From Flavobacteriales bacterium (GTDB lineage Bacteria; Bacteroidota; Bacteroidia; Flavobacteriales_D; Parvicellaceae), in assembly GCA_025210295.1 (NCBI GenBank), contig JAOASC010000026.1:1-64000 (forward strand): 64,000 nucleotides of DNA, given 5' to 3'. Position 1 is the stretch's first letter, and every line of letters begins with the position of its first letter. Under the pieces are notes generated by a model. The model made no database searches. It had not been told where the DNA came from and saw nothing but the letters and a program-made list of their open reading frames with translations. The position numbers were made by a program, and so were the translations under genes. Shown piece by piece: positions 28,353 to 36,888 of the stretch.

Positions 28353-28367
28353 ATGAATTGATTAAAT

Positions 28368-28400
28368 AAAAAAAGCGTGTTGGAAAGCACGCTTTTTTTA
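28368..28400 (+). terminator. Intrinsic terminator
   Basis: AAAAAAAGCGTG pairs with CACGCTTTTTTT around an 8-nt loop (28368-28379 with 28388-28399), directly downstream of the SpoIIE-type gene. Confidence 0.88.
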
Positions 28401-28401
28401 T

Positions 28402-28436
28402 AAATATAGTACTTTGTATTGCATAGTACTATATTT
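28402..28436 (+). promoter_or_regulatory. Probable PadR operator
   Basis: A perfect 12-bp inverted repeat, AAATATAGTACT (28402-28413) and AGTACTATATTT (28425-28436), separated by TTGTATTGCAT. Its spacer holds a TTG (28419-28421) located 20 bases before a TATGTTTG -7 box at 28442-28449. Binding by the PadR protein encoded just downstream would cover the -33 region, which implies autorepression. Confidence 0.75.
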
Positions 28437-28441
28437 TTATA

Positions 28442-28449
28442 TATGTTTG
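28442..28449 (+). promoter_or_regulatory. -7 element of the padR-pspC operon
   Basis: TATGTTTG matches TAnnTTTG and lies 22 bases before the ATG at 28472; its -33 TTG is inside the inverted repeat. Confidence 0.55.
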
Positions 28450-28471
28450 TATTGTCAAATTAGATGAATCA

Positions 28472-28807
28472 ATGAAAATAGAGAATACAAAGGCCCAAAT
28501 GCGTAAAGGAATACTGGAGTATTGTATTCTTTCCATTTTAAATAAAAGAGAGGCATACCCTTCAGATATTATAACAGAATTGAGAGAAGCAAAGCTCTTA
28601 GTAGTAGAAGGAACGTTGTATCCTTTATTGACGAGGTTGAAAAATGCAGGATTTTTAACATATCGATGGGAAGAATCTAGTTCAGGGCCACCGAGGAAGT
28701 ATTATTCGCTGACAAAGGAGGGGGAGTTATTTTTTTCAGAGTTAGAAAAAACATGGGAGAACCTCTATGCAGCAGTAAACCGAATAACCAAAGAACCTAA
28801 AAAGTAA
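28472..28807 (+). CDS. PadR-family transcriptional repressor
   Basis: 111 residues, the usual length of the PadR subfamily with a short C-terminus. The winged helix-turn-helix is clear: YCILSILNKREAYPSDIITEL, then VVEGTLYPLLTRLKNAGFL (the recognition helix and wing) and GPPRKYYSLTKEG. PadR proteins repress envelope stress, efflux or phenolic-acid genes and respond to a small ligand or membrane state. It is the first gene of an operon with PspC- and DUF2807-domain genes, and an inverted repeat overlaps the promoter, so it most likely regulates its own operon. Confidence 0.92.
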   Translation: MKIENTKAQMRKGILEYCILSILNKREAYPSDIITELREAKLLVVEGTLYPLLTRLKNAGFLTYRWEESSSGPPRKYYSLTKEGELFFSELEKTWENLYAAVNRITKEPKK

Positions 28808-28855
28808 AACGAGTTGATCAATATGAGAGATTCATATTGAAAAAAATATAGAAAC

Positions 28856-30400
28856 ATGAAAAAAACAATAACAGTTCATATTGCTAATTTTATCTTTAAT
28901 ATAGAGGAAGAAGCATATCAAACTTTACAGGTGTATCTAGAATCGATTAGTGCTCAATTTTCAATTGAGGAGGAGCGTGTTGAAATCATGCATGATATTG
29001 AAAGTAGAATAGCAGAGTTATTTAAGGAAAAGTTAAGTGCTCAAAAGGAGGTTGTCGTAGAGGCTGATGTTGTGGCGATGATCGAAATTATGGGAGCCCC
29101 AGAAGAATATGTAGTTGAGGAAGAGAGCTATACGGAATATCAAACCGAAACAGCTCAAAAGCAAGAGAAATCTTATCAAAAAGAACGTCAAATATATAGA
29201 GATACCGAAAATGCAATTTTAGGAGGGGTATGTAGTGGTTTAGCAGCTTATTTTGGAATCGATCCCATTGCTTTTAGAATCTTATTTATAGTATTTACAT
29301 TAATGGGAGGATCAGGTATTTTGATTTATCTTATTTTATATTTTGCCATTCCTGAAGCAAAGACTATAGCTGAGAAATTGAGAATGAAAGGAGAAAAGAT
29401 AGATGTTTCTTCAATTAAAAATCAATTTGATAAAGTAAAAAATGAGTTAGGAGATGAAACCAATCAAAGAAAAATAAAAAAAGGCTTTCATAAACTTACA
29501 CAAGGTTTAGTAACCTTATTCACAGGATTTATAAAAGTCTTTTCTAAGTTTACAGGTTTTATCTTTTTAATTGGGGGGATCGTAGGTTTAGTTGTTGTTG
29601 TTATAATATTTAATGAAGATTTGTTAAGTCTAATTTCTGAACAGAGTATTTCCCTATCCGATTTATTAGGTTTGTTGTTTGAATCAGAAACACACCATAT
29701 ACTAGCTTACTATAGTCTGATTGTTTTATTGCTGATGCCTATTAGTTATTTTGTGATTCGAGGATTACAATTATTGTTTGGAATAAAAAATAAGTTTGGC
29801 TCGGTAAAAATTGCTGCACTAACGTTATGGATAATATCTATTTGTATGTTATTTTTAGTTGGTGTTTATCTGGCTAAGAATTTTGATGAATCTTCGGGGA
29901 ATATTGTAGAAAGTCATTATCTAACGGTTGATGATGGAACGATATTGGTGGAACTGGAGTCAAATGAGTTATTTCCTAATTTAATTCGAAATGATGGAGA
30001 TGTTATTTTGAATGAAATGGTTCGGCTAACAGATTCGGCTACATTGTTAGCTTTCCCTCGTTTAGTGGTTGAACCTTCTGAGACGGATTCCATTGAATTA
30101 AAAATTATCAAAAGAGCTAGAGGAAGTAAAGAACAATTTGCAGTAGAACATGCGAATGAAATAGGATATAACTACCACACAGAAGGGAACAAAATTGTTT
30201 TATCCAACTATTTTACGATCCCTCACGAGGCTAAATTTAGAGGTCAAAATATTAAAGTTGTATTAAAAGTCCCAGAGGGTATGGAGTTAGATTTTGGAGG
30301 TAATATAGAAGACCTAATGTGCTCTGTAAGAGGAGAGCATGACTTAAACCATACTACTTGGGTAAATAGAAAAGGAAGAATGATAAATATAATCGAATAA
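28856..30400 (+). CDS. PspC-domain membrane protein
   Basis: 514 residues. The N-terminal 95 residues are an acidic helical cytoplasmic domain (MKKTITVHIANFIFNIEEEA...) typical of Bacteroidota PspC proteins. A PspC domain spans about 118-175 with ENAILGGVCSGLAAYFGIDP and a membrane helix. Further membrane segments lie near 220-255, 283-310 and 325-345, followed by a periplasmic C-terminal domain (about 350-514) with beta-rich, head-domain-like sequence. PspC in enterobacteria senses membrane stress and activates phage-shock genes; here the pairing with PadR and DUF2807 proteins suggests a membrane-integrity response. Ligand and output are unknown. Confidence 0.86.
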   Translation: MKKTITVHIANFIFNIEEEAYQTLQVYLESISAQFSIEEERVEIMHDIESRIAELFKEKLSAQKEVVVEADVVAMIEIMGAPEEYVVEEESYTEYQTETAQKQEKSYQKERQIYRDTENAILGGVCSGLAAYFGIDPIAFRILFIVFTLMGGSGILIYLILYFAIPEAKTIAEKLRMKGEKIDVSSIKNQFDKVKNELGDETNQRKIKKGFHKLTQGLVTLFTGFIKVFSKFTGFIFLIGGIVGLVVVVIIFNEDLLSLISEQSISLSDLLGLLFESETHHILAYYSLIVLLLMPISYFVIRGLQLLFGIKNKFGSVKIAALTLWIISICMLFLVGVYLAKNFDESSGNIVESHYLTVDDGTILVELESNELFPNLIRNDGDVILNEMVRLTDSATLLAFPRLVVEPSETDSIELKIIKRARGSKEQFAVEHANEIGYNYHTEGNKIVLSNYFTIPHEAKFRGQNIKVVLKVPEGMELDFGGNIEDLMCSVRGEHDLNHTTWVNRKGRMINIIE

Positions 30401-30402
30401 TT

Positions 30403-31107
30403 ATGAGAGGTACTATTATTTTATTTGTAGCATTACTATTATTAAATAGTTGTAAAGTTGAATCCTTAAGAGGATCTAAAAAGTTAATTGAAAAAGAGTT
30501 AGCGTATACTGGTTTTAACGCAATCGCTGTACACAATTTGTTTAAAATCAATATTGTTCAGTCGGATGAATATAAGGTTGTGCTAAAGTGTAATGAGAAT
30601 GTTGAAGCGTTTGTAGAAGTCAAACAAACAGGAGAGGAACTTTCTTTCTCACTAAAAGGAAATAGAGTTTATAAGAATTTGACCTGTATAGCAACAGTAT
30701 ATATGCCAGATATTGTAAATATAGAAAGTTCAGGGGCTGCAAAGATTAATATTGCTGACTTCAAAACCAATGAACTAACGATAGAGTCTTCTGGTGCAAC
30801 ACATTTATTAGGAAATCTAGAAGTAGAACGTTTAACAATTGCGTCATCGGGAGCAACAGAGTTAGATTTAACAGGTTATGTAGCTGAGGGAGAAATTGTA
30901 GTGAGTGGAGCTTCAAAAATGAATTGTGAAGATTTAACCTTTGATGTTCTAAGTCTAGAAAGTTCGGGTGCTTCTAAAGCTGTCATGCATGTAGAGAAAG
31001 AGTTTTCAGTAGATTTAAGTGGGGCTAGTAAGGTTAGTTATTATGGGCGTCCACAAATCGTAAAAGAAGAAATTTCAGGAGCTGGAAAGTTAAACCACTT
31101 GAAATAG
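30403..31107 (+). CDS. DUF2807 (head GIN domain) lipoprotein
   Basis: 234 residues. A lipoprotein signal ends at C17 (LLLLNSCKVES). The remainder is a right-handed beta-helix-like DUF2807 domain with recurring ESSGA/ASSGAT/ESSGAS/SGASK turns about every 20 residues. The function of this family is unknown; it is very frequently downstream of PspC in Bacteroidota, as here, two bases after the pspC stop. It is probably anchored at the outer face of a membrane and contributes to the envelope stress response. The stop is seven bases from a convergent gene. Confidence 0.85.
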   Translation: MRGTIILFVALLLLNSCKVESLRGSKKLIEKELAYTGFNAIAVHNLFKINIVQSDEYKVVLKCNENVEAFVEVKQTGEELSFSLKGNRVYKNLTCIATVYMPDIVNIESSGAAKINIADFKTNELTIESSGATHLLGNLEVERLTIASSGATELDLTGYVAEGEIVVSGASKMNCEDLTFDVLSLESSGASKAVMHVEKEFSVDLSGASKVSYYGRPQIVKEEISGAGKLNHLK

Positions 31108-31114
31108 TAGCGAT

Positions 31115-32047
31115 TTAAAACTCCCAACCGTAGTTGAATAGGTTCTGAGAACCATTAGGACCAGATTTAGGCTTGTGTTTATAATAGCTTTTGCCAGCGG
31201 CAATTTTACAGTCTTTAGCTGAGCCAAGTAGTGCCCATTGGTTAATAATTCCCTCAGCAATAAAAGCGCCAGGGTATAATAAATGATTGGTATTAACTAA
31301 AGGATAGCTATTGGTGTATTCATAGTATTCTTTAAAATACTTTCCGGAGACACAAGCGATGGCTGCTGCATCTTTTGGAGTATGATTTTTTGGTGGTAAA
31401 ATAGTTGGGGTATCGTCCATTAATCCATTGTGTCCATTAAAAATAGAAAGGTCTGCGTCTTTTCCTATTGCGATAGTATGATTGTCAATGATAACTGAAT
31501 CGGAGCGATTCCCAGATAAAGCATTGAAAAAATCTTCAAGGCAGTGCTTCATTTCATCCCCTCTATAGGCGTCGGCAATCAAATACACAACTGCATGATT
31601 TTTAAATGTTTTCTTGTAGACAACACGCTCAAGTACTACATCATTAATGTTGAGTTTACTATTGACTAATTTCCAGTCCGAGAGCTCTTTAAAATAGCGT
31701 TTAACTCCTTTACTAGTTGCCCAATAGAGGTTGCGTTTTAAATCCAAACCATTTCCTAAACTTGCGGAGGTTGGAACAATGCCTTGGTTTTCATTGTCGC
31801 AAAGTGGTACATAGAGTTGAACAGTTAAAGGTTGCTGATTAATAATTTTTTTGGCTAGGCGTTGTACAATTATAGAACGATCATCTGTTGATTCTTGAGG
31901 AAGAGGCCTGTTGTTGGCTGAGTTAGTAGAGTCGTTCATTTGAGTAGCGGATTCTAGAACCTCAGTAGTGTTGTGATTGGCGTTGTTTTGTGATTGAGCA
32001 CATTGAACAAAAAAGAGGGGAATAAAGAATAGAATAGAAACTCTCAT
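31115..32047 (-). CDS. Lipoprotein of unknown function
   Basis: 310 residues. A lipoprotein signal ends at C16 (FFVQCAQSQ). A low-complexity Asn/Ser/Thr-rich linker (about 20-55) precedes a compact domain (60-310) with EMKHCLEDFFNALSG and a C-terminal QNLFNYGWEF. I do not recognise the family, although similar lipoproteins are found in Bacteroidota. It is the last gene of a minus-strand run with the EI24-like, SpoIIE-like and hydroxylase genes and lies 34 bases from the former, so it could be cotranscribed. No catalytic motif is evident. Confidence 0.65.
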   Translation of the reverse strand: MRVSILFFIPLFFVQCAQSQNNANHNTTEVLESATQMNDSTNSANNRPLPQESTDDRSIIVQRLAKKIINQQPLTVQLYVPLCDNENQGIVPTSASLGNGLDLKRNLYWATSKGVKRYFKELSDWKLVNSKLNINDVVLERVVYKKTFKNHAVVYLIADAYRGDEMKHCLEDFFNALSGNRSDSVIIDNHTIAIGKDADLSIFNGHNGLMDDTPTILPPKNHTPKDAAAIACVSGKYFKEYYEYTNSYPLVNTNHLLYPGAFIAEGIINQWALLGSAKDCKIAAGKSYYKHKPKSGPNGSQNLFNYGWEF

Positions 32048-32081
32048 ATTATTTATAATGCAAATAGAGATGTATGGTACA

Positions 32082-32846
32082 CTACTTTTTAGGAAGGAGT
32101 TTTATTCTGTTTTCACTTTCTAATTTTTTTAATGTTTCGGTAGTTGAAGCTACAGTAGAAATAGGCAGAGTGAGCATTATTCCTATTAGTGGAATAAAAA
32201 GCATAATAGAAAATAAAAAGCCATTCCCAACTGCTGTTCCACGGTGTCTTCTTACAAATTGAATACTATCTCCATAACCAAAGTAACGTTCCATGGTATA
32301 GTCCATATTACCAAAACCAGCATAATACGATTGAATATAAAAAATCAATACAGTAGAAAAAAGGTTTAGTACAGGAATAAGGCTTAATAACATCAATGGT
32401 AAAGTATAGAGTAGTTCAAAAAACAAATTTCGAATATTAATTCTAAGACCTCTTACCAACAATTCCATAAACTCAGGCCAAGTATCAGAAAGATCAATTT
32501 CTTTTCCAGTGAGGTGAACTTCCACTTTTTCCGATACTGGGCTCATAAAAGGAGCAGAAAGCGCCATTACAATGTGTTTGTAAATAGTAATGCCAACGAT
32601 TAAAACCAATAAACCTCCAATCCAATGACTGATTTCAGTTACAACAGATTTTCCCCATTCCCAAGTCCAGTAACTTGCTATTCTATCTCCAATATTATCT
32701 GCTACAGAATAAGAGATAAATAGAATAATTCCTCCAGTGAGTAGGCCAATTAAAGCAGGGATCAAGAAGTATTTCCAAAGATTCAATTTATTAATTAATC
32801 CAATAGCAGAACCGTAAGCTTTTATTCCGTCAATGATATCTTTCAT
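32082..32846 (-). CDS. EI24/CysZ-like membrane protein
   Basis: 254 residues with the EI24 layout: a first membrane pair near residues 28-50 and 70-95, then PFMSPVSEKVEVHLTG and two further membrane regions near 145-170 and 205-230. The central loop has MERYFGYGDSIQFVRRHRG. EI24 members include CysZ, a sulfate transporter subunit, but many Bacteroidota members are not linked to sulfur genes and there are none here, so no sulfate role is claimed. The gene is 2 bases after a SpoIIE-type phosphatase gene and is likely cotranscribed with it. Confidence 0.75.
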   Translation of the reverse strand: MKDIIDGIKAYGSAIGLINKLNLWKYFLIPALIGLLTGGIILFISYSVADNIGDRIASYWTWEWGKSVVTEISHWIGGLLVLIVGITIYKHIVMALSAPFMSPVSEKVEVHLTGKEIDLSDTWPEFMELLVRGLRINIRNLFFELLYTLPLMLLSLIPVLNLFSTVLIFYIQSYYAGFGNMDYTMERYFGYGDSIQFVRRHRGTAVGNGFLFSIMLFIPLIGIMLTLPISTVASTTETLKKLESENRIKLLPKK

Positions 32847-32848
32847 GG

Positions 32849-34324
32849 TTAAATTTTAATTCCTAAAACAGTAATGTCATCCAATTGTTCATTATCTCCT
32901 TTCCATTTGTTAAGGTAGTTTTCAAATAATTCTTTTTGTTTTTCCATCGGTTGGGAATGATGTTTGGCTAATAATGTTTTGAAAGTTTTAATTTTCATTT
33001 TCTTATTGCTTTCTCCACCAAATTGGTCATAATATCCATCGGTGAAAAGATAGATTAGATCTCCCGTTTTTAATTGTGCTTCAGCACAAGAAAAAGGTTG
33101 CTCTTTTCGATACCTTCCGATAGGTTGTCTACAAGCTTTTAAGGTTTTTAATTCACCATCAGAAAAAATCAACAGAGGGTTGTGGGCCCCAGAGTATTGT
33201 AATTGTTTGGTTGATTTATCTAGTCTACAAAAACAAATATCCATACCATCATTCATTCCGTCTTGGAAAGATTTGATTACGAATTTTTTTACATGATCCA
33301 AAATTTCAGCAGTATTGGTTAGTTTTAATTGAATTACTGCTCTACTTAAGGCATTCGAACATACAATACTAACCATAGAGCCTGGAACACCATGCCCTGT
33401 GGAATCTGCAACAGCAATATAGAGGTGTTGCTCATCTTCATAAGACCAATAAAAATCGCCACTTACAATGTCTTTTGGTTTGAAAATGATAAAATAATCT
33501 TGAACATACTTTTTTAAATAAGATAATGACGGTAGAATGGAACGTTGGATTTTTAATGCATAATTAATAGAATCAATAATATCTTTGTTTTTCTCCGAAA
33601 TAATTTTGTTTTGTTCTATAAACAATAATTTCTGTTCATGATCTTTATCTAAGATTTGTTTGGTAAAAGGAATAAATATAAGTGCTATTAGCACAATTAC
33701 AACAATAGAGATGATTGCCTGATTATAAAATTGTTTTTTAACGATATTAGAAAACTCATCAAAAGAAATATCAGCTTCTAATAAGGCAACAACTTCTCCT
33801 TTTGAGTTTTTTATAGGATGAAAAGCAGATAGCCATGTCCCGTTTTCTGACATGTATTTTGGAATCGTACCACCAGTTTCCATATTATCCAGGAGGATGT
33901 CTGGAGAGTTAATGTATGCATGACGATAATACACTTGCGTATCAGATCTAACAATATATTTAAATTGATGATCAATACTATCATACAAAAGGGTGTAAAC
34001 AGTACTGTTTAAATTATTATCAACTTTAGCTTGGTTTAAAATCTGATGAATTTCATCGTAAAGAACATTTTGCTTCACATGCTTTAATTCATCTTTTGCT
34101 GTATTATTATCAGTTAATTGTTGATGGCTGTCTCCGTTAATGTTATTTCCTATAGAAACCACTACAGCCTTTAATTTATCAAACTGCCTTTGTTCTTGTA
34201 GGCTTAAATTATTATAATAGCCGTAGGTTAAGAAGAAAGCAGTTGTCAGTATAATAAGCAAGTATATAATAAAGATAATCCTAGTGGATATATTCTGTAA
34301 TATTCTACTTAAAATAGTGCTCAT
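32849..34324 (-). CDS. Membrane sensor with SpoIIE-type phosphatase domain
   Basis: 491 residues. Two membrane helices (about 16-38 and 198-218) flank an extracytoplasmic sensor (about 40-197), where TYLL-type strands resemble a double Cache or related PAS-like domain. A short coiled coil (about 220-255) leads to a PP2C/SpoIIE domain (about 265-491) with SGDFYWSYEDE, DSTGHGVPGSM and FTDGYYDQFGG. It is a paralog of the output domain of the large propeller protein at 25197, and both end in a conserved DD(I)xxxG(I/V)KI. It probably reverses serine phosphorylation on a regulator. It lies 9 bases after the hydroxylase gene. Confidence 0.85.
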   Translation of the reverse strand: MSTILSRILQNISTRIIFIIYLLIILTTAFFLTYGYYNNLSLQEQRQFDKLKAVVVSIGNNINGDSHQQLTDNNTAKDELKHVKQNVLYDEIHQILNQAKVDNNLNSTVYTLLYDSIDHQFKYIVRSDTQVYYRHAYINSPDILLDNMETGGTIPKYMSENGTWLSAFHPIKNSKGEVVALLEADISFDEFSNIVKKQFYNQAIISIVVIVLIALIFIPFTKQILDKDHEQKLLFIEQNKIISEKNKDIIDSINYALKIQRSILPSLSYLKKYVQDYFIIFKPKDIVSGDFYWSYEDEQHLYIAVADSTGHGVPGSMVSIVCSNALSRAVIQLKLTNTAEILDHVKKFVIKSFQDGMNDGMDICFCRLDKSTKQLQYSGAHNPLLIFSDGELKTLKACRQPIGRYRKEQPFSCAEAQLKTGDLIYLFTDGYYDQFGGESNKKMKIKTFKTLLAKHHSQPMEKQKELFENYLNKWKGDNEQLDDITVLGIKI

Positions 34325-34333
34325 AGTCTAAAC

Positions 34334-35215
34334 TTAATCATTTTTATTGATAGGGTAGATAATTTGCTTTAAAAATGTTTTAGGAAATTTTTTAATGTTG
34401 TTAAAGCCTAGTTTAAGATCTCTTCCACTGGATGGAATATAAGCCGTTTTAAAAAGATAGTCCCAAATACTAAGGCTAATACCAAAATTAACGCCATGAC
34501 GATGTTTTAAAGGTAATGCCTTAGCATGATGCCAAATATGCATAGCAGGATTGTTAATAATATACTTTAAAGGACCATAGGAGATGTTGATATTAGCGTG
34601 ATTTAAATGGCCAATTGCAATAGAAATATAATAGACAATAAAGGCGTCTTCAGGATTAAAGTTACCAATTAAGACCATAACAATATATTTCATTGGAGTG
34701 TAGAATACATTTTCCATCCAATGATACCTTAAATGAGCGGCAAATCCCATTTCTTCAACAGAATGATGAACTTTGTGAAAGTTCCATAAAAATTCATAAC
34801 GATGCAATAAGACATGGGTAAACCACTGAATAAAGTCCAGAGCAACAAAGAATACAACGAGCTGTATTGCATAAGGGAGTTGTTTGGTATCATAAAGAAT
34901 CAAACTGTTTGCTCCATTAGGAAATAAACTTTCAAAAAGAGCAGCCGTAACATTGGAAAAAGCAACAAAAATAACCAGCTTAAATAAGTAAAAATTAAAG
35001 TACATATAAAAAACATCTAGCCAAAAGTCTTTCCTAAATATCGCTTGGTCTTTTCGCCAAGGGAATAGTATTTCTAGCCCCCAAACAGCTAAAGAAAGAA
35101 AGGTCAGTAACCAAAAGTAGTTAACATACCAAGGGGAAACTTGAAAAGTGATTTCTTGCCAGATATAATTTCCATAGTTTCCAAAAGATGTAATAAATAT
35201 TTCCCAATAATTCAT
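34334..35215 (-). CDS. Fatty acid hydroxylase/sterol desaturase family membrane protein
   Basis: 293 residues with four to five membrane helices and the di-iron histidine signature: HVLLHR (near residue 133), HKVHHS (near 146) and HIWHHA (near 226). Such enzymes hydroxylate or desaturate lipid acyl chains or sterol-like carbons, using oxygen. In Bacteroidota the likely substrates are hydroxy fatty acids or sphingolipid-like membrane lipids, not sterols. It is the first gene of a four-gene minus-strand run. Its promoter lies in the 113-base gap shared with the divergent gene at 35329. Confidence 0.88.
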   Translation of the reverse strand: MNYWEIFITSFGNYGNYIWQEITFQVSPWYVNYFWLLTFLSLAVWGLEILFPWRKDQAIFRKDFWLDVFYMYFNFYLFKLVIFVAFSNVTAALFESLFPNGANSLILYDTKQLPYAIQLVVFFVALDFIQWFTHVLLHRYEFLWNFHKVHHSVEEMGFAAHLRYHWMENVFYTPMKYIVMVLIGNFNPEDAFIVYYISIAIGHLNHANINISYGPLKYIINNPAMHIWHHAKALPLKHRHGVNFGISLSIWDYLFKTAYIPSSGRDLKLGFNNIKKFPKTFLKQIIYPINKND

Positions 35216-35328
35216 AATAAACTTACTTTAGCAGAATATAATATAACAAAATTATACTAAGGAATAGTTATCCTTTGTGATATTGGTCACTTTGAGATTA
35301 AATAACTGACACTATTTGCTGAAAATAA

Positions 35329-36885
35329 ATGAGCGTGAAAAAAGGATGGATTAAAAATATAGTATACCTGATCTATGCTGTGTTTGTCGTTTTTTTTGTT
35401 TTAGGAAATGCAGACATCGTGCAAATTGAAAAACACTTCTTTAATTCAGATACCTTATATTTACCTTCGATTTATGTCGATTTATTTGAGCACCATAATC
35501 ACTTTAAAGACTTTAACCTTAATCCTGCTCCAAACTTTTTTCCAGATATGGGGTTTCATTTTGTGTTGATGAAACTGTTGCAATCTGATTTTAAATTGGT
35601 CGCTTTAGTTTTTGCCATATTTCAAGTTTTTGGTATTGTTGTATTGCTAGATAGAATAGGACAATTACTAGCTATGCCTAGGTCAATTAAAGTCTTAGGA
35701 ATAGGATTACTGTTTTTGTTTTTTCTTCCAGCAGTTTTCTCAAATGACTTTCTTTTCTCTTTTTATTTTATCATTAATTCTTACCATTTGGGAAGTTTTA
35801 TATTGGCGCTTTGGTTGGTGGTATTGCTTTATCAAATAGAGCATTGGTTTTCTACTTTATTGTATACCGCTCTTGTATTTGTAGGCGTTATTTCTGACAA
35901 GTCTTTAATCGTAAATTTTGTAGTGCCCTTAATTCTAGTTGGGATCGTTTTTTTGATTTTGAACGGTAAAGAGAAGCAGATCAATTTAAAAAAAGGGATG
36001 CTTTATGCAGTTATAGGTAGTTTATTAGGTTTTGCATTTCTAAAATTAAATAAAGAACTGGAATGGTTATCCATTCCCCATACTGATATTGATCCTACTT
36101 GGGAAAAAATTGTAGCTTCTGTTCAGTTGTTTTTTAAGCAAACATTGAAATACCTGATGGATTTCTCATGGGTATCTTTAGTTTTCTTTTTGGCTATAGT
36201 CTCTTATTGTTTGCAAGCTTTTCATCTTGTCAGCGGACTAAAACATAAACCTGAATTTGGCGATTTATTATTGTTTTTAATGATTAATGTCGTGTTGTTT
36301 TCTCCAGTTTTTATTGGAAAAATAACGGGATTAGATTCCTTGCGCTATAATTATCATGGAGTAATTCTTCTCGTATTTCTTTTGCCTTATACCATCCATA
36401 AAATTTGGAAAGTTAATGAGCGTATTTTAAGAGGGATTGGGGGTGCTTGGACAGGAATGATCGTATGGGGAGCCCTTTTTGGTGTGAATATAAAAGGAGT
36501 CCATAATTATTTAAATTTATATCCTTACGAAACCTCTTTAATGGATCGTGCTATCGATAAATATCAATTGAAAAAAGGGTTAGCTACCTATTGGAAAGCA
36601 AAGAAAAACACAATGTTTTCTAAAGAAAACGGCATTGTTTATAATGTTCATGAGGATTTAAAGGTTTATCAGCATGTCTCTAATAAAACCTGGTACTTAG
36701 ATGATGTTAACAATAAAAATCATCAACCTGTATTTAATTTTTTTATTTCAGATAATGATGAAATGACAGCAAATATTCTAGAGCTGTTTCCTCAGGCAGA
36801 ACAAATTTATTTAAGTGAAACGCTCTTTATCATTAAAACGTCTGATTTTGTGTTTGATTCAGCTCATGAAATTGTTAAGCTTTAA
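35329..36885 (+). CDS. Polytopic membrane protein, GtrII/glycosyltransferase-like
   Basis: 518 residues. Roughly ten to eleven hydrophobic segments fill residues 10-440, followed by a soluble C-terminal domain (about 440-518). The pattern of a large periplasmic loop after the first helix and the arrangement of helices recall GtrII or GT-C type glycosyltransferases, but I cannot see a conserved catalytic motif. It might transfer a sugar to a lipid-linked or cell-surface acceptor; this is inference only. Stands alone between a divergent hydroxylase operon and the convergent rlmG-like gene, whose end lies three bases away. Confidence 0.55.
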   Translation: MSVKKGWIKNIVYLIYAVFVVFFVLGNADIVQIEKHFFNSDTLYLPSIYVDLFEHHNHFKDFNLNPAPNFFPDMGFHFVLMKLLQSDFKLVALVFAIFQVFGIVVLLDRIGQLLAMPRSIKVLGIGLLFLFFLPAVFSNDFLFSFYFIINSYHLGSFILALWLVVLLYQIEHWFSTLLYTALVFVGVISDKSLIVNFVVPLILVGIVFLILNGKEKQINLKKGMLYAVIGSLLGFAFLKLNKELEWLSIPHTDIDPTWEKIVASVQLFFKQTLKYLMDFSWVSLVFFLAIVSYCLQAFHLVSGLKHKPEFGDLLLFLMINVVLFSPVFIGKITGLDSLRYNYHGVILLVFLLPYTIHKIWKVNERILRGIGGAWTGMIVWGALFGVNIKGVHNYLNLYPYETSLMDRAIDKYQLKKGLATYWKAKKNTMFSKENGIVYNVHEDLKVYQHVSNKTWYLDDVNNKNHQPVFNFFISDNDEMTANILELFPQAEQIYLSETLFIIKTSDFVFDSAHEIVKL

Positions 36886-36888
36886 AAA

